Source: Mya arenaria
Lineage: Eukaryota; Mollusca; Bivalvia; Myida; Myidae
Reading direction: 5' to 3'
Assembly (NCBI RefSeq): GCF_026914265.1
Contig: NC_069129.1
Span: 75,338,049 to 75,402,048, forward strand
DNA length: 64,000 nt
This document shows positions 61,314-64,000 of this stretch, piece after piece. The notes beneath the pieces were generated by a model, which ran no database searches, was not told the origin of the DNA, and saw only the letters and a program-made list of their open reading frames with translations. The translations under genes and the position numbers were made by a program. The number at the start of each line of letters is the position of its first letter. Position 1 is the stretch's first letter.

Positions 61314-61679
61314 ATGGAAACATTAAAAGGAAACAACGTTGAACATTTGATATGGAGTTCAAAGTTCAATCCTTTATTGTATGATATGGATCAGTGTAAT
61401 AGAATTATGTTACTAAAAGGAAAATATCGACTTCTTTCTACTTTATGTTCCCTTTTAGGTACGTCTTTACGCTTACTGGATAGGGAAGCGGAAAATATCA
61501 TTCTGAAAACAGATCCAAAGTATAAATGCGCTTGTATTGTAAATGGTTATACAAAACATTACCTTCATCTACTATTAGGAATGTTGATACACGTAAAAAC
61601 ATATCGTATTAAACTTTCTTTCAGCAAACAGGGTATATACATCCTCAATTTAAATGGTATTTCAGGAATAAAAATGTAG
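61314..61679 (+). CDS. Hypothetical 121-residue ORF of doubtful status
   Basis: ATG at 61314 opens 121 codons with mixed composition and a Cys pair (CAC). No domain, signal peptide or splice context is recognised. It may belong to a decayed mobile element, since a Penelope-like fragment follows at 62.2 kb. Chance opening in AT-rich DNA is equally possible. Confidence 0.15.
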   Translation: METLKGNNVEHLIWSSKFNPLLYDMDQCNRIMLLKGKYRLLSTLCSLLGTSLRLLDREAENIILKTDPKYKCACIVNGYTKHYLHLLLGMLIHVKTYRIKLSFSKQGIYILNLNGISGIKM

Positions 61680-62189
61680 AATATTGTATTTCGCAATACC
61701 TGAAGAATAAAGAAGTGCCAATAATATGTTTAAAAATATAAAAAGCTTATTGGAAATTTCATATTTAACTATAATAAAGTAGTAGCAGAAAATGACATTT
61801 CTCGTGAGATTGTATTGACTTAGTGTACCACTATGACCCTGTTGGACATATTTCTACATGATATTTTTAGTTAATTTAAAAAAAAAAATCTCCTTAGAAA
61901 ACTGCTAATGAAATGTCCTTAATACCGAATAGCATCTGAAATTAATTTCCATACATGTCAATTAGAATTGACAAAAACTTTATGTAACTAGTGTAAAAGC
62001 TGGTATAAAAGAGAAGGGATTGAATTTCATGCCTCAATGCCGTGGATGATTCAAATATCGTCCCTAATAGATAAGAAAATAGAGTTTTGTAACAATATTT
62101 CGATATTTATTTAATATCGACTGGCCCTCCCCCCAAAGTCTATTTCGATAACTGATCATGGATTTCAAATCCCTACATAAGAAATGGTA

Positions 62190-62362
62190 TCCATACCACC
62201 TAACAAGGCAGCTTATAATGTAATCATAATTTGACGTTTATATTATGTAAACACTATCATTGAAGAGTTACAATCTTCTAAAGCTTACGCTCCTAGCCAA
62301 CTCGATGAACAAAGTGTTATTAAAACTGTGGCGTCTAACCTCAAGCAAAGACAAAAGTTCTG
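62190..62362 (+). pseudogene. Penelope-like element reverse-transcriptase fragment
   Basis: One frame reads PPNKAAYNVIII, a TGA stop, RLYYVNTIIEELQSSKAYAP, then LDEQSVIKTVASNLKQRQ. The P-K-A-NNV(I/V)-(Y)YVNTL-EEL pattern is typical of the N-terminal reverse-transcriptase region of Penelope-like elements. The catalytic palm and GIY-YIG endonuclease are not seen. Weak readable stretches continue upstream to about 61990. Family assignment is from memory of motif style. Confidence 0.5.
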
Positions 62363-64000
62363 GTCTAATTAAATTAAAAGATTTATAATCCAAAATGCAT
62401 AAAGTATAAATATTTTTGTAGACTTAAAAATAATTACACCATTTTGTAGAATTTGTTATAAATGTTTGTAACAAATTGATATCAAATATATCTATAGAAT
62501 TATTGTTTATTCGGCAATTAAGTTTGAGAAAAACAAATGTTTGAAAATTATGTTTGATGAAGCTAAATCGTCGTTGATAGTAGGAACAATTGAAATTGAA
62601 TTTGTCACTAAAAAAATACCTTTCCTTAAAAATTATACAACAGATAATTACCAGGGCATGTTTAGAAATAACCGGAAGTGTCGTTTCTGTTTTAACTCAT
62701 ACAGCTTTCATTTGTCTCATGAATCACTTGATTACGTGTATCACTTACACCTGTAATGTTTTGTTGGAAGGAATGTAGTGTAATGCAACAACTATGGAAT
62801 AAATTAAACAGTTTTATAGCTTTAAATAAAATCAAAGTAATTATAGCGAAACATGAAGCCTCATTAGGGACAGTGAACAAACAAAATTTGTAATTTTCTT
62901 ATAATCTCAATGAATTTTACATAAACTTAACCAAGTATAATAATAAAACACTATCCTTTGATGTATATTTGATGTTTTTGAAATTACACATTAATATAGA
63001 AGAACAAGTAGATTCAACAACGATAAATTCTAAACCAACAATTACAAATAGGATATACTTAAATCAACACAAAAGCTTAATAATAGAAGACACAATTAGC
63101 CATATCGAAAAAGAAAAATCGAAGTACTGAAATAACATATATATCAATATGCTTGAATTCCTCTTCTTGAAAACATTAGCTGGTAAAGGTGACATCGATT
63201 GTATAAACATCATTCGAACGTGTGTGTACGCATGTGTATAAGTGCGGGTATATATAAATATAAGCGTTAATGTTTTTTTTTTCGTGTGTGTTCTTATGCT
63301 TGCGCTTGCTTGTGCGAATGTGATGGTAAATGCGGTTGAGTGAACATTATTGTTTTTGTATGGATATTAATTCTAACATATTAAATATAACTGTTACTAA
63401 ATTAAGATTTAAAAACTGTTTGCTAATACAGATTCTATCTAAACAATAAATGAGAAAAAGAAACGGTTGCTTATGTACCTTCATCTTTAGGCTATTTCGT
63501 TGGTAATCAATGTATACCATATAGTTTCAATTTACAGAAGATGTTTGCGACTGGTCGTTGAGTTCTTGAAGTGTATTAGAACTTTTATAAATTGTGACAA
63601 TTTTCACTTAAATGTTCCCAAGTTTTTTCTTCTGACAATTTAAAACTGTTTGCTATTGTTTTTACTTATTTGTGCTGCAACGAAACTCCTTGTTATTTTG
63701 TAACCAAATGTTGTCGTAATACAGGTTATACCTTCCTTATAAACCCATTTAACCAATGCTGGCTTTTCGTTTTGACTTTGATTCGATATCTATGCAATGT
63801 TATGACATGTGTTGATCTGTTTGGGATGTTTTAAAATAACTTAGTTCAATGTCTTAGTGTTATTTTTGCCAAAATATCTTTGTTTATTTTATCATCGAAT
63901 TATGTGATTTTACATACGATATGTCACTCATTCCCTTAACTGGACTTTTAATGATTTAGTTTTACATTGTTCGAGCTGAAATTTAGACCTCGTTTGTTTC
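62363..64000. other. AT-rich end of window, nothing supported
   Basis: Short frames at 62541-62880 on both strands overlap and show no motif. A TG-rich stretch at 63215-63330 is low complexity only. Confidence 0.4.

Overview
The window is AT-rich animal DNA of low gene density. It holds spliced genes with GT/AG introns, decayed LTR, non-LTR, tyrosine-recombinase-like and Penelope-like retroelements, MITE-like palindromes, satellite and minisatellite arrays, and microsatellites. It is not bacterial or viral: there are no operons, and coding exons are small islands in non-coding sequence. The repeat style and the sulfotransferase/GPCR exons suggest a mollusc, most likely a bivalve. My impression that it could be a dreissenid-like mussel rests on familiarity with one repeat family and is weak.

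Layout. 1.1-4.6 kb: a decayed CR1/L2-like LINE with an N-terminal 2A-like motif. 9.28-9.73 kb: two small palindromic elements. 13.1-15.7 kb: an element with A1-gag-B1A2-B2 split direct repeats, as in PAT/Ngaro-type retrotransposons. 16.3-19.3 kb: a BEL/Pao pol relic split by a 1.1-kb foldback element. 20.5 kb: a 36-bp minisatellite. 22.8-24.8 kb: a degenerate satellite-like array. 25.1-25.8 kb: a cysteine-rich ORF relic interrupted by a short repeat copy. 27.2-28.5 kb: an L1-type ORF1 relic carrying a nested repeat that itself carries an 86-bp MITE. 28.6-29.2 and 56.7-57.5 kb: two copies of a hairpin-bearing repeat. 29.8-31.25 and 40.2-41.6 kb, and 34.4-35.5 and 54.8-55.9 kb: two pairs of direct dispersed duplications. 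38.6-39.1 kb: a LINE reverse-transcriptase tail. 62.2-62.4 kb: a probable Penelope-like fragment.

Two host genes can be supported. On the minus strand (36.45-37.75 kb), three exons with matching phases give a 300-residue seven-transmembrane receptor. On the plus strand (46.15-53.48 kb), a carbohydrate sulfotransferase has a first exon with a type II signal anchor, a likely 92-nt penultimate exon and a large catalytic last exon; at least one stem exon is unresolved. A repeat-coded 14-residue periodic ORF lies antisense in its first intron.

The two host genes show no sign of working together. Most of the story is mobile DNA: insertion into earlier insertions, a retroposed family sharing one 3' end, and small palindromic elements.
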